This document shows, one piece after another, positions 7,551 through 16,782 of a DNA stretch of 64,000 nt (position 1 is the stretch's first letter; the number at the start of each line of letters is the position of its first letter). The notes below the pieces were generated by a model that did not search any database, was not told where the DNA came from, and saw nothing but the letters and a program-made list of their open reading frames with translations. This DNA comes from Mycobacterium sp. 1100029.7. Lineage in GTDB: Bacteria; Actinomycetota; Actinomycetes; Mycobacteriales; Mycobacteriaceae. Where the stretch lies: the NCBI RefSeq assembly GCF_001665235.1, contig NZ_LZSC01000021.1, positions 1 through 64,000 of the forward strand. Reading direction: 5' to 3'. The position numbers and the translations under genes are program-made.

Positions 7551-9548
7551 CTAATCCTTGCTCTCTTCTTCGGAGTCCGGGACCAGGCGCGCCAACACCT
7601 GGTCAACCGTCACCTGATCGCCCATCGACACCAGCAGCTCCACGCGACCCGAAACCGGTGCGGCCAGTGAGTGTTCCATTTTCATAGCCTCGACGACCAC
7701 GACCACGTCGCCCTCGGACACCTCGGCGCCGGACTCCACTTGCACGGCGATCACGCTGCCGGGCATCGGGCTGAGCACCTCGGCCTGCCGGGCGTCGGCC
7801 GCGCGGTGAATCTTGGTTTCCTCGGCCTCGCGAAGATGCCAGGCCCCCCGCTCGTCGGCGATCCACAGATGACGGTCGGCCTCCGCCCAGCGGTATTCGC
7901 GCCGCACCCCGTCCAACGTCATGGTGAAGCTGCGCGGGCCGACTTCGATACTCGCCACATAGGTTTCGCCGTCACCGACCTGTACCGAAGCTGCCTCCGG
8001 CAGGCCCCATACCGAGATCGTCTCGGTGCGCAGTGGGGTGTGCATCGCGGTCCGCACCGGTGCCGCGTCGCCGCCGACACGAAAGCCGGTCGGCTGCGCC
8101 CAGGCGTCACCGCGCGCGCGACGGGTCAGCGCCCATTGGCGATACAGGCCGCCCGCGGCCAAGACGTCGTCGGGTGCCGGTAGCGGCGCGAAGTCGGGCA
8201 GCCGCTCCTCCAGCAGGGCGGTATCCAGGTCGCCGGCTCGCACGCGTTCGTCGGCGAGCAGGAAGCGCAGGAATTCGATGTTGGTCTGCACGCCGAGAAT
8301 CGTCGTCTGCGCCAGCGCGCGGTCGAGTTCGGCGAGCGCCTCGTCGCGATCGGTACCGTAGGCGATCACCTTGCTCAGCATCGGATCGTAATCACTGCCC
8401 ACCAGCGTGCCGGGTAACAACGAGGAGTCCACGCGCACAACATCACTCGCGGGTTCGACGCGGTCGAGCACCCGTCCGCCGGTAGGCAGAAATCCGCGGC
8501 CCGGATCCTCGGCGTAGACCCGCGCTTCGATCGCATGGCCGCGCAGCTCGATATCGTCCTGGGCGAAGCCGAGCTTTTCGCCGGCACCCACGCGGAGCTG
8601 CCACTCGACCAGGTCCAGCCCGGTGATCGCCTCGGTGACCGGATGTTCGACCTGCAGGCGAGTGTTCATCTCCATGAAGAAGAACTCGTCGGGCCGTTCG
8701 GCGGAGACGATGAACTCCACGGTGCCGGCGCCGACGTAGTCGACGCTGCGGGCTGTGTTGCAGGCGGCCGCACCGATCCGCGCGCGGGTCTGCGGATCCA
8801 GCAGCGGCGAGGGCGCTTCCTCGATGACTTTCTGGTGGCGCCGCTGCAGGCTGCATTCCCGTTCACCGAGGTGCACCACGTTGCCGTGACTGTCGGCCAG
8901 TATCTGCACCTCGATGTGCCTGGGCCGCAACACGAATCGCTCCAGGAACAGCGTGTCGTCGCCGAAGGCGGACGCCGCCTCCCGTCGGGCACCCACGAGC
9001 GCTTCGGGCAGTCGGGCCGGGTCTTCGACCAGCCGCATGCCCTTGCCTCCGCCGCCGGCCGATGGCTTGATCAGCACCGGATAACCGATGTCTTCGGCGG
9101 CCGCGACGAGTTCCTGGTCGGTCAATCCGGATTTCGCCACGCCGGGTACTACCGGCACATCGAAGGCGGCAACCGCGTTCTTGGCGGTGATCTTGTCGCC
9201 CATCACCTCGATCGCGCTGGCCGGCGGGCCGAGGAACACGATCCCGGCGCGCTCACAGGCGGCGGCGAAATGGGCGTTCTCGGAGAGGAATCCGTAGCCC
9301 GGGTGAATGGCCTGCGCGCCCGTGCGCGTCGCGGCCTGGACGACGCGAGCGATGTCGAGGTAGCTCTCGCGTGCGGCCGCCGGTCCCAGCCGCACCGCCA
9401 TGTCGGCTTCTTGCACGTGGCGCGCGTCGGCGTCGGGATCGCTGTAGACCGCAACCGAACGGATCCCCAGCCGGCGCAAGGTCCGGATCACCCGTACCGC
9501 GATCTCGCCGCGATTGGCCACTAGGACGGTGTCGAACACTGCACTCAC
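7551..9548 (-). CDS. accA1: Acyl-CoA carboxylase alpha subunit AccA1
   Basis: A biotin carboxylase plus biotin carboxyl carrier protein in one chain, 665 aa from the GTG at 9548. A GTG three codons on (9539) gives [15 protein letters not shown] at the N-terminus, as in the M. tuberculosis protein, and may be the real start. The ATP-grasp domain shows [12 protein letters not shown] and [15 protein letters not shown]; the carrier domain near the C-terminus has [14 protein letters not shown] with the biotinylated lysine. The start overlaps the accD1 stop by 4 bases (GTGA). With AccD1 it should form the 3-methylcrotonyl-CoA carboxylase of leucine catabolism. Confidence 0.93.
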   Translation of the reverse strand: MSAVFDTVLVANRGEIAVRVIRTLRRLGIRSVAVYSDPDADARHVQEADMAVRLGPAAARESYLDIARVVQAATRTGAQAIHPGYGFLSENAHFAAACERAGIVFLGPPASAIEVMGDKITAKNAVAAFDVPVVPGVAKSGLTDQELVAAAEDIGYPVLIKPSAGGGGKGMRLVEDPARLPEALVGARREAASAFGDDTLFLERFVLRPRHIEVQILADSHGNVVHLGERECSLQRRHQKVIEEAPSPLLDPQTRARIGAAACNTARSVDYVGAGTVEFIVSAERPDEFFFMEMNTRLQVEHPVTEAITGLDLVEWQLRVGAGEKLGFAQDDIELRGHAIEARVYAEDPGRGFLPTGGRVLDRVEPASDVVRVDSSLLPGTLVGSDYDPMLSKVIAYGTDRDEALAELDRALAQTTILGVQTNIEFLRFLLADERVRAGDLDTALLEERLPDFAPLPAPDDVLAAGGLYRQWALTRRARGDAWAQPTGFRVGGDAAPVRTAMHTPLRTETISVWGLPEAASVQVGDGETYVASIEVGPRSFTMTLDGVRREYRWAEADRHLWIADERGAWHLREAEETKIHRAADARQAEVLSPMPGSVIAVQVESGAEVSEGDVVVVVEAMKMEHSLAAPVSGRVELLVSMGDQVTVDQVLARLVPDSEEESKD

Positions 9549-11131
9549 ATCCGGAAGACGCCGTAGGAAACGGACTCCAGCGGCGCCTGGGCGCACACTG
9601 AAAGGGCAAGCCCGACAAACGTCCTCGTGTCAGCCGGGTCGATGATGCCGTCGTCCCAGAGCCGGGCCGTCGAGTAGTACGGGTTGCCCTGGTCCTCGTA
9701 CTGTGCACGGATGGGCGCCTTGAACGCCTCTTCTTCTTCCGGCGACCAGGGCTTACCAGAGGCCACGAGCTGCTCGCCGCGCACCGTCGCCAGCACCGAG
9801 GCCGCTTGTTCGCCACCCATCACCGAGATCCGGGCATTGGGCCACATCCACAGGAAGCGCGGCGAGTACGCCCGGCCGCACATCGAATAATTGCCCGCGC
9901 CATAGGATCCGCCGATCACCACCGTCAACTTGGGCACGCGGGCGCAGGCCACCGCGGTGACCATCTTGGCGCCGTGCTTGGCGATGCCGCCGGCCTCGTA
10001 GTCACGGCCGACCATGAAGCCGGCGATGTTCTGCAGGAACAGCAGCGGGATCTTGCGCTTGTCACAGAGTTCGATGAAATGTGCTCCCTTGAGGGCGGAT
10101 TCGCCGAACAGCACGCCGTTGTTGGCGATGATCCCGACCGGATGCCCGTGGATGCGCGCGAATCCGGTTACCAGTGTCTTGCCGTAAAGCGGCTTGAATT
10201 CGCTGAATTCGCTGCCGTCGACCAGCCGCACGATGACCTCGTGCACGTCGTAGGGCACCCGCGGATCCGGCGGTACCACCTCGTAGAGCTCGGACTGCGC
10301 ATGCTTGGGTTCGACGGTCGGCCGGGTCTCCCATGGGCTGGGCTCGCGGGGACCGAACGTGGCCGCGATCGCGCGCACGATGCGCAGGGCGTGCTCGTCG
10401 TCGTCGGCGAGGTGGTCGGTGACCCCGGAGACGCGCGAGTGCAGGTCGCCGCCGCCGAGCTCTTCGGCCGAAACGATCTCCCCGGTCGCGGCTTTGACCA
10501 ACGGCGGGCCGCCCAGGAAGATGGTGCCCTGTTCGCGGACGATGACGGCTTCGTCGCTCATGGCCGGCACGTAGGCACCGCCGGCCGTGCACGAGCCCAG
10601 CACCGCGGCGACTTGGGGAATCTCTTTGGCGCTCATGGTCGCCTGGTTGTAGAAGATGCGCCCGAAGTGCTCGCGATCGGGAAACACTTCGTCCTGACGA
10701 GGCAGGAAGGCGCCGCCGGAGTCGACCAGATAAATGCAGGGCAGTCGGTTCTGCAGCGCGACTTCTTGTGCGCGCAGGTGCTTTTTGACCGTGATCGGGT
10801 AGTAGGTACCGCCCTTGACGGTCGCGTCGTTGGCCACGATCACACACTCACGCTCAGCCACCCGACCGATTCCGGTGATGATGCCGGCGCCCGGGGATTC
10901 GTCGTCGTACATGCCGTCGGCGGCCAGCGGGGTCAGCTCCAGGAACGGACTGCCGGGGTCGAGTAACCGGTTGACCCGGTCGCGGGGCAACAACTTGCCG
11001 CGGCTGACGTGGCGTTCGCGGGCGCGCTCGTTGCCGCCCAGCGCCGCCGCGGCCAGCTTGACGTTCAATTCGTCAACCAGCCGACGGTGTTCGTCGGCGA
11101 ACGACGGTGCGGCTTTCACCGGCACGGTCAC
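9545..11131 (-). CDS. accD1: Acyl-CoA carboxylase beta subunit AccD1
   Basis: A 528-aa carboxyltransferase, one residue shorter than M. tuberculosis AccD1. The GTG start at 11131 has only a weak GGGGCAG site upstream. Features include [18 protein letters not shown], the [16 protein letters not shown] oxyanion loop of the N-terminal crotonase fold, and [19 protein letters not shown] in the C-terminal half. It transfers carboxylate from biotin to 3-methylcrotonyl-CoA together with AccA1 (inferred from family and operon). It is the first gene of the operon; a TetR-type palindrome lies 65 bases upstream at 11196-11215. Confidence 0.93.
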   Translation of the reverse strand: MTVPVKAAPSFADEHRRLVDELNVKLAAAALGGNERARERHVSRGKLLPRDRVNRLLDPGSPFLELTPLAADGMYDDESPGAGIITGIGRVAERECVIVANDATVKGGTYYPITVKKHLRAQEVALQNRLPCIYLVDSGGAFLPRQDEVFPDREHFGRIFYNQATMSAKEIPQVAAVLGSCTAGGAYVPAMSDEAVIVREQGTIFLGGPPLVKAATGEIVSAEELGGGDLHSRVSGVTDHLADDDEHALRIVRAIAATFGPREPSPWETRPTVEPKHAQSELYEVVPPDPRVPYDVHEVIVRLVDGSEFSEFKPLYGKTLVTGFARIHGHPVGIIANNGVLFGESALKGAHFIELCDKRKIPLLFLQNIAGFMVGRDYEAGGIAKHGAKMVTAVACARVPKLTVVIGGSYGAGNYSMCGRAYSPRFLWMWPNARISVMGGEQAASVLATVRGEQLVASGKPWSPEEEEAFKAPIRAQYEDQGNPYYSTARLWDDGIIDPADTRTFVGLALSVCAQAPLESVSYGVFRM

Positions 11132-11195
11132 GACTGCCCCAGCAACTCGTCCATCGCCGCAGCAGCCTCCTCGTCGTCGGGGGTTTCGGTCGCTT

Positions 11196-11215
11196 CAGTT
11201 AATGTTCATTAACTG
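11196..11215. promoter_or_regulatory. TetR-type operator upstream of accD1 (candidate BkaR site)
   Basis: CAGTTAATGTTCATTAACTG is a perfect 9-bp inverted repeat around a 2-base centre. It lies between the accD1 start (11131, minus) and the hydrolase start (11364, plus), so it could control both directions. A related 20-bp palindrome precedes bkaR at 12860-12879. BkaR is known as a TetR repressor of the branched-chain keto-acid operon in mycobacteria. That this sequence is its site is inference from symmetry, position and repetition. Confidence 0.7.
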
Positions 11216-11363
11216 GGGCAGACAATACCATCGGCGACGTTCCCGCGTCCAGAGACGGTAGACGGCATTGACAACAACAGTTTGCTTCCTCGTGGCGGCC
11301 CTATTCCTTACATTCTTGGCGGTTATCGCAAATCGCGAATGGACAATCACCTCAGGGAAACTT

Positions 11364-12311
11364 ATGCCCGACAATCCAGCCCCGGCGAACGACGATCGAC
11401 CGAAATTCATCGGCCAGCCTTCGCTTCAAGCTCGACTCAGTGCGCCGGCGTTAGGGCTCTTACGCTCGGTCGTCGGCGTGACCGGTCTCGATTTGGCGAC
11501 CGCTGTGAACGCGTTGCTGGCCAGCCATCGCCCACCGCCCTACGTCACCCGGGCCGTGACGGTGCGACAACGCGAGTTCAACGGCTGGGAACTATGCACA
11601 TTGCGCGCCGATTCACCCTCGCGCAAACAGGTGCTGGCCATTCATGGTGGGTCGTTCGTCTGTGAAGCCACCGTTTTGCATTGGCAGGACTATGCGGCGA
11701 TCGTTCGCCACACCGCGGCAACCGTCGTCGTACCGCGGTACCCGCTGGCGCCGCACGGCACCGCGGCAACTGTCGTTGCACAGATGGCGGACCTGATCAC
11801 CCGGATGATCGCTGAGCACGGCCCGGACAACGTCAGCGTGTACGGCGACTCCGCGGGCGGTGGCATCGCACTGTGCGCCGCGCAAGAACTGGTGCGGCGC
11901 AAGACAACTGTGCCCACGCGGATGGTTCTGCTGTCGCCGTTGCTCGATGCCACCTTGAGCAATCCGGACATCCGCTTTGTCCGCGACCCGGTGCTGAGCG
12001 TGGATGTGCTCAGAAAGAATTTCGCGCTGTGGGCGAGGGGTCTCGATCTGGCCGATCCCTTGCTCAGCCCGCTGCACGGATCGTTGCGTGGACTTCCCCG
12101 CACCGCCGTGTATGCAGGTTCACGAGAAGTCCTTGGGCCCGACGCCGTTGTGCTGCAGGAGAAGTTGCAGGCCACGCCGGGTGCCGACGTCACCTTCAAC
12201 CTGTGCAATGGCGGAATCCACGACTGGGCCATGACCTCATGGCTGCCCGAGGCCCGCGCCGTGCGCCCGCAGATCTACCACCAGCTGCTCGGCTCTTACC
12301 GCGCCATTTGA
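11364..12311 (+). CDS. Alpha/beta-hydrolase fold-3 esterase (HSL family, Lip-like)
   Basis: A 315-aa hydrolase of the hormone-sensitive-lipase type. The ATG at 11364 is preferred because AGGGAA lies 5 bases upstream; a longer frame from a TTG at 11268 would add a hydrophobic N-terminus but has no ribosome site. Visible motifs are the oxyanion HGGSFV, nucleophile elbow YGDSAGGG, an aspartate region around GPDAVV, and the C-terminal GGIHDWAM with the catalytic histidine, so all triad members seem present. It is divergent from accD1 across the 11196 palindrome, in the place where M. tuberculosis has scoA/scoB/fadD35. Substrate is unknown; short or medium acyl esters are usual for the family. Confidence 0.85.
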   Translation: MPDNPAPANDDRPKFIGQPSLQARLSAPALGLLRSVVGVTGLDLATAVNALLASHRPPPYVTRAVTVRQREFNGWELCTLRADSPSRKQVLAIHGGSFVCEATVLHWQDYAAIVRHTAATVVVPRYPLAPHGTAATVVAQMADLITRMIAEHGPDNVSVYGDSAGGGIALCAAQELVRRKTTVPTRMVLLSPLLDATLSNPDIRFVRDPVLSVDVLRKNFALWARGLDLADPLLSPLHGSLRGLPRTAVYAGSREVLGPDAVVLQEKLQATPGADVTFNLCNGGIHDWAMTSWLPEARAVRPQIYHQLLGSYRAI

Positions 12312-12374
12312 GCCAAACCACCCCGTCCTTCGTTCCGAATGACGAAGTGTCGCGCGACAACCGGAGGAGGCGAT

Positions 12375-12866
12375 ATGGACCGCGATCAGATGGTCGAGTT
12401 GTGGGAAGGCCACATGGCGTATGAGTTCGCGTTGAAGGACGCCGACCTCGCGGTGTCGACGATGGTCGATGACGCCACCGTGATGCACCTTCCGACGATG
12501 AGTGGCGGCGCCGGCAAGGAGAACCTGCGGCGCTACTACGCCGACGTGTTCATTCCGAACATACCGAGCGACACCACCAGCGAACCGATCGCCCGGTCTC
12601 TCGGCGACGGTCTTGTGGTCGACGAGATGATCATGCGCATGACGCATGACCGGGAGGTGCCGTTCCTGCTACCCGGCCTGGCCCCGACCGGCACAACCGT
12701 GGAAATACCGGTCATCGTTGTGGTGAAGTTTCGCGGCGAATTGATGGAAAGCGAACGCCTCTATTGGGACCAGGCCGCCGTGCTGCGCCAGCTCGGTCTG
12801 ATCGAGACTGCCCTCCCGGTCGCCGACGTGTGCGAGGTCACCGGATATCTGCGGAACTTGAGTTAA
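12375..12866 (+). CDS. SnoaL/NTF2-like protein
   Basis: A 163-aa protein with an NTF2-like (SnoaL) pattern: an N-terminal helix pair (MVELWEGHMAYEFALKD), the VSTMVDDATVMHLPTMSG strand region, and later strands ending in a WDQAAVLRQLGLI helix. The ATG at 12375 follows GGAGGAGG, a strong ribosome site. It is 63 bases downstream of the hydrolase on the same strand, probably in the same transcript, and runs up to the bkaR promoter. Such proteins are often isomerases, hydrolases or binding proteins for small hydrophobic molecules; no catalytic assignment is possible from sequence. Confidence 0.75.
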   Translation: MDRDQMVELWEGHMAYEFALKDADLAVSTMVDDATVMHLPTMSGGAGKENLRRYYADVFIPNIPSDTTSEPIARSLGDGLVVDEMIMRMTHDREVPFLLPGLAPTGTTVEIPVIVVVKFRGELMESERLYWDQAAVLRQLGLIETALPVADVCEVTGYLRNLS

Positions 12867-12879
12867 TGGCGAATAACTC
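12860..12879. promoter_or_regulatory. Operator-like palindrome upstream of bkaR
   Basis: GAGTTAATGGCGAATAACTC is an imperfect palindrome of the same 20-base length as the site at 11196-11215 and shares its GTTAATG half. It overlaps the end of the SnoaL gene and lies 53 bases before the bkaR start. TetR regulators usually control their own gene, so autoregulation by BkaR is likely (inference). Confidence 0.65.
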
Positions 12880-12931
12880 GTGCTACGTTAGCGACGATTA
12901 ACCGAAACCTCGGACGTAGCCGGAGGCCGTC

Positions 12932-13576
12932 ATGACAGCGTCCACCCCGGACAGCTCGTCCGGACCAACCGAAACGCCAAATCGCCGCAGCCAGTTGAAA
13001 TCCGACCGGCGATTGCAACTCCTGGCCGCGGCCGAACGGCTCTTCGCCGAACGCGGCTTCCTTGCCGTGCGACTCGAAGACATCGGTGCCGCGGCCGGCG
13101 TCAGCGGACCGGCGATCTACCGGCACTTCCCGAACAAGGAGTCGATGCTGGTCGAGTTGCTGGTCGGAATCAGCGCCAGGTTGCTCGACGGCGCGCGCGA
13201 CGTCACCGCCCGCAACGCCGATGCCGCCGGCGCGCTGGACGGCTTGATCGAATTCCACCTCGACTTCGCTTTCGGCGAGCCGGATCTGATCCGGATCCAG
13301 GACCGCGACCTGGCCCATCTGCCCGCAGCCGCCGAACGCCAGGTCCGCAAGGCGCAACGCCAGTATGTAGAGGTATGGGTCGCCGTGTTGCGGGAACTGG
13401 ACCCGGCCCTGGCCGAAGCCGACGCCCGGCTGGCCGCACACGCGGTCTTCGGGTTGCTGAATTCGACGCCGCACAGCATCAAGGCGGCCGAGAAACCGGC
13501 CCGGGCGGCGCGGTCGCGCGCCGTGATGCGGGCGATGACCGTCGCCGCGCTGGGCGCCGGCGGCCAAGTGGGCTAA
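12932..13576 (+). CDS. bkaR: TetR-family repressor BkaR
   Basis: A 214-aa TetR regulator (M. tuberculosis Rv2506 is about 215 aa). A proline/serine-rich N-terminal arm of about 20 residues precedes the HTH: RLFAERGFLAVRLEDIGAAA, then GVSGPAIYRHFPNKESML, a canonical TetR recognition helix region. The rest is a helical ligand-binding domain. The ATG at 12932 follows CGGAGG. The position near the accD1 operon and two matching palindromes support the identification with BkaR, a repressor of the branched-chain keto-acid operon. The ligand is probably an acyl-CoA intermediate (inference). Confidence 0.85.
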   Translation: MTASTPDSSSGPTETPNRRSQLKSDRRLQLLAAAERLFAERGFLAVRLEDIGAAAGVSGPAIYRHFPNKESMLVELLVGISARLLDGARDVTARNADAAGALDGLIEFHLDFAFGEPDLIRIQDRDLAHLPAAAERQVRKAQRQYVEVWVAVLRELDPALAEADARLAAHAVFGLLNSTPHSIKAAEKPARAARSRAVMRAMTVAALGAGGQVG

Positions 13577-13646
13577 ACCGGGCGTCATTCGGATGATTCC
13601 ACGCTCCGGCGCTCGGCTTAGGTACCCTGCAATCTGTGAGGTGGAC

Positions 13647-14441
13647 ATGAACGATCCACGTCGACCCGAGCGGTTCAGTCCCTCTCAGGCGGGGTTCGAA
13701 CCGACCGGGCCGATTGGCCCGCGGAATGCGCCGCTCGCTGATCCGGCCTATGCCGACCAGGCGCGCTACACCCCTGCGTACGGCGGCTACGCCCCGCAAT
13801 GGGCGCCGGGGCGCAACGAGACCAATACGACCAAGCAGCTGCCGGCGTACTGGCAGCAGGATCAGCCCCCGCCCGGAGGTCTGCCGCCCGAGGGCGTGGC
13901 GCCCCCACCGCCGGACGGTCCGCGGTCACCCCGCTGGTTGTTGATCGGCGCGGGTGCGGCGGTGTTGTTGGTGGTCGCGCTGTTGATCGCGTTGGTCCTG
14001 ACCAACGGCGCGATCAGGACGCAGACCGCCGTACCGCCGTTGCCGGCGATGCCCGGGTCCACTGCCCAGTCCCCGACTCCCGCCCCCTCGACGCGGACGT
14101 CGCCGCCGCCGCGCACCCTGGTGCCGGTGCCCCCGCCCAGCGGTTCGGCGGGGCCGTCGGCGACCCCGGGCGCCATGCAGAGCGTCCTTTACAACGTCAG
14201 CGGCGAAGGTCGCGCGATCAGCGTCACCTACTGGGACACCGGCGACGTCATCCAAACGGAATTCAACGTCGCACTGCCGTGGAGTAAGCAAGTCAGCCTG
14301 TCGCAGTCGGCCGCGCATCCGGCCAGCGTCACCATCATCAACATCGGCCACAACGTCACGTGCACGGTCACCGTCGACGGGGTTCAGGTGCGCCAACGCG
14401 TCGGCGCGGGCATCACCGTCTGCGACGCTGCCGCACGCTAA
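13647..14441 (+). CDS. Proline-rich single-pass membrane protein with MmpS-like domain (Rv2507 type)
   Basis: A 264-aa protein. The ATG at 13647 has GAGGTGG upstream. Residues 1-90 are cytoplasmic and rich in Pro, Tyr and Gln. One transmembrane helix follows (about 96-117, WLLIGAGAAVLLVVALLIAL), then a Pro/Thr/Ser linker, then an extracytoplasmic beta-rich domain (VLYNVSGEGRAISVTYWDTG onward) that resembles the MmpS/DUF4333-type domain. The order cytoplasmic proline-rich arm, helix, external beta domain fits Rv2507 of M. tuberculosis. Its stop overlaps the convergent MFS gene by 4 bases. Function is unknown; an envelope role is likely. Confidence 0.85.
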   Translation: MNDPRRPERFSPSQAGFEPTGPIGPRNAPLADPAYADQARYTPAYGGYAPQWAPGRNETNTTKQLPAYWQQDQPPPGGLPPEGVAPPPPDGPRSPRWLLIGAGAAVLLVVALLIALVLTNGAIRTQTAVPPLPAMPGSTAQSPTPAPSTRTSPPPRTLVPVPPPSGSAGPSATPGAMQSVLYNVSGEGRAISVTYWDTGDVIQTEFNVALPWSKQVSLSQSAAHPASVTIINIGHNVTCTVTVDGVQVRQRVGAGITVCDAAAR

Positions 14442-15787
14442 GCCCGCTCGACCGCGACGGCATGGCGTGGCGGCACCCGAACTACCAGCATCGCGAGCAG
14501 TCCGGCGATCAGCACCAGCGATATGCCACCCAGCCCGGCGCGCACGGCACCGAAGACGTCGACGAACACCGAAAACAACCAGGGCGCGATGAAAGCGACG
14601 GCTCGACCGGTCATCGTGTACAGGCCGAACGCCACTCCCTCCCTGCCGTTATGGGCCATCTGCAGCAGCAGCGCACGCGCCGAGGATTGCGACGGCCCGA
14701 TGAACAAGCAGAGCAGCAGCCCGCACGCCCAGAAGGCCACCGGTCCGGAAAGCACCATCATCGTCAACGCCATCGCGATGATGGCCACCAGCGACGCCAC
14801 GATGACGGGTTTGGAGCCGATCCGGTGATCGACGAAGCCCCCGGCCACGGCGCCGACGGCGGCGACCACGCTGGCCGCCACACCGAAGATCAACACGTTG
14901 GCCTGCGAGATGCCGTAGACGTTCACTCCCAATACGGCGCCGAAGGCGAAGATCGCCGACAACCCGTCCCGGAACAGCGCGCTCGCGCCGAGGAAATAGA
15001 CGAGGTTGCGGTCACGCTTCCATTCGGCGGAAATCTCGGTCCAGAGTTTGCGGTAGCCGCCCAGCATCGTCGTCGGCTGATGCGCCTCGCCGGTGTCGGG
15101 CAGCCGGTGCGCGACGAACAGCAACGGCAGCGCCAGCACCGCTAACCACGCCGCGGCGGCCAGCATCGCTTCCCGGACGTAGAGCCCGTCGGCCACCGGG
15201 ATGCGCAGCAGCCCGCGCACCGCGCCGGGCCCGGAGCCGGAGCCGGAGATGAAGCCGGTGTAGATCAGCAACAGCAACAAGACACTGCCGAGGTAGCCCG
15301 CCGCCCAGCCCAGCCCGGAGATCCGGCCGGCCGTTTGCGGCGTCGAGAGCTGACGCAGCATCGCGTTGTACGGGACGCTGGCCAGATCGCCGCAGGCGGC
15401 CGTCGCGCCGAGCAGCACCAGTCCGGCCCACAAGTAGGCGGGACGGTCGTGGACGAAGAACATCGAGCTGGTCAGCGCGACCGCCAGGCCGGTCAGCACG
15501 CTCAGCACCACGCGCCGGCGATGTGGTGACTCGACCCAGACGCCGACCAGCGGCGCCAGCAGGGCGACCGTCAAACCGGCCAGCGCTCCCGCGCGCCCCA
15601 GCCAGCTTTCCGGCGTGGTGGCCCCGGACAGGCCGACGCCGACACTGCTGGTCAGGTAAACCGAGAACACGAATGTCGCGACGATCGCGTTCAGACCCGT
15701 TGATCCGCAGTCCCACAGCGCCCATGCCACTACCCGCGATCGTGCGACCGCGGGTGCCCCCAGTTCTGGCTGCCCCATGCCCGGCAC
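14438..15787 (-). CDS. MFS transporter, UMF1-like (Rv2508c type)
   Basis: A 449-aa major facilitator protein with about 12 hydrophobic segments, close in length to Rv2508c (about 445 aa). The opening AWALWDCGSTGLNAIVATFVFSVY resembles the UMF1/vacuole-effluxer-like group. A signature-like turn lies near residue 85 (GVWVESPHRRRVVLSVLTG), and a large cytoplasmic loop occurs around residues 240-270. It converges on the Rv2507-type gene with overlapping stops and is divergent from cmrA (92-base gap). Substrate is unknown. Confidence 0.85.
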   Translation of the reverse strand: MPGMGQPELGAPAVARSRVVAWALWDCGSTGLNAIVATFVFSVYLTSSVGVGLSGATTPESWLGRAGALAGLTVALLAPLVGVWVESPHRRRVVLSVLTGLAVALTSSMFFVHDRPAYLWAGLVLLGATAACGDLASVPYNAMLRQLSTPQTAGRISGLGWAAGYLGSVLLLLLIYTGFISGSGSGPGAVRGLLRIPVADGLYVREAMLAAAAWLAVLALPLLFVAHRLPDTGEAHQPTTMLGGYRKLWTEISAEWKRDRNLVYFLGASALFRDGLSAIFAFGAVLGVNVYGISQANVLIFGVAASVVAAVGAVAGGFVDHRIGSKPVIVASLVAIIAMALTMMVLSGPVAFWACGLLLCLFIGPSQSSARALLLQMAHNGREGVAFGLYTMTGRAVAFIAPWLFSVFVDVFGAVRAGLGGISLVLIAGLLAMLVVRVPPRHAVAVERA

Positions 15788-15879
15788 TCTATTTGTTGAC
15801 CCGGCACAACGCCGCGTGCGGCCGTGCGGTGATCGCGGCGATTGTCGAAAGGCTGTGGCGGCTGTCTACGATTGGCGGC

Positions 15880-16686
15880 ATGCCAGTTCCCGCTCCCAAT
15901 CCCGATGCGCGCGCCGTTGTCACCGGAGCTTCGCAGAACATCGGCGAAGCACTGGCCACGGAATTGGCCGCGCGCGGACACCATTTGATCGTCACCGCCC
16001 GCCGTGAGGAGCTGCTCAAAGACCTTGCCGCACGGCTAGGCAACAAGTACGGCGTCACCGTCGAGGTGCGACCGGCCGATCTCGCCGATCCCGTCGAACG
16101 CGGGAATTTGTGCGACGAATTGGCGACCCGCAATATCTCGATCTTGTGCGCCAATGCGGGCACCGGGACGTTCGGCCCGATCTCCGGTCTCGACCCGGCC
16201 GTCGAAAAGGCGCAGGTGCAGCTGAATGCCGTGGCGGTGCACGACCTTACGTTGGCGGTGCTGCCCGGCATGGTCGGGCGCAAAGCCGGCGGTATTTTGA
16301 TTTCCGGTTCGGCGGCCGGCAATTCGCCGATCCCTTACAACGCGACCTATGCCGCCTCGAAGGCATTCGTCAACACGTTCAGTGAATCGTTGCGTGGCGA
16401 ATTGCGGCGCTCGGGTGTTCACGTCACGCTGCTCGCCCCGGGGCCGGTGCGCACTGACCTGCCCCAGGATGCGGAACGGTCGCTGGTCGAACGGCTGGTG
16501 CCGGACTTCCTGTGGATCTCGACCGAACACACCGCACAGGTATCGTTGGATGCGTTGGAGCGCAACAAGATGCGCGTCGTCCCGGGCCTGACGTCCAAGG
16601 CGATGTCGGTCGGCAGCGGGTATGCCCCGCGCGCGATCGTGGCGCCGATCGTCGGCAGCTTCTACAAGAAGCTCGGCGGCGGCTAG
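15880..16686 (+). CDS. cmrA: Mycolate beta-keto reductase CmrA
   Basis: A 268-aa short-chain dehydrogenase, the same length as M. tuberculosis Rv2509. The NAD(P)-binding VVTGASQNIGEALA is at the N-terminus, CANAG follows near residue 90, and the catalytic YNATYAASKAF holds Tyr-x3-Lys with an upstream Ser. CmrA reduces the 3-oxo mycolate precursor in the last step of mycolic acid motif synthesis (established for the family in Corynebacterineae). Identification rests on length, sequence and the conserved neighbourhood Rv2507-Rv2508c-cmrA-Rv2510c-orn. The end of the gene is a short tandem duplication (GGCGGCGGCTAGAC, twice), with the stop codon in the first copy. Confidence 0.9.
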   Translation: MPVPAPNPDARAVVTGASQNIGEALATELAARGHHLIVTARREELLKDLAARLGNKYGVTVEVRPADLADPVERGNLCDELATRNISILCANAGTGTFGPISGLDPAVEKAQVQLNAVAVHDLTLAVLPGMVGRKAGGILISGSAAGNSPIPYNATYAASKAFVNTFSESLRGELRRSGVHVTLLAPGPVRTDLPQDAERSLVERLVPDFLWISTEHTAQVSLDALERNKMRVVPGLTSKAMSVGSGYAPRAIVAPIVGSFYKKLGGG

Positions 16687-16712
16687 ACCTCGGCGGCGGC
16701 TAGACCCGGCCG

Positions 16713-16774
16713 CCGCGAGCGTAAGCAGGCCGCGAAAAACCGCCCGCTATTTCACAGTGTGCTTACGCTCGCGG
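16713..16774. terminator. Large inverted repeat between convergent genes
   Basis: CCGCGAGCGTAAGCA (16713-16727) and its exact complement (16760-16774) form a 15-bp stem with a 32-base loop. It sits between cmrA (plus) and the Rv2510c-type ATPase (minus), which converge. The long GC-rich stem without a T tract fits the non-canonical bidirectional terminators common in mycobacteria. Function is inferred. Confidence 0.5.
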
Positions 16775-16782
16775 GCTAAGTC

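Noticed and set aside
16678..16705. Second short gene or shifted stop at the end of cmrA
   Set aside because: The 14-base tandem duplication lies at and after the stop codon; the first TAG ends the gene at the expected 268 aa and no new frame is opened.
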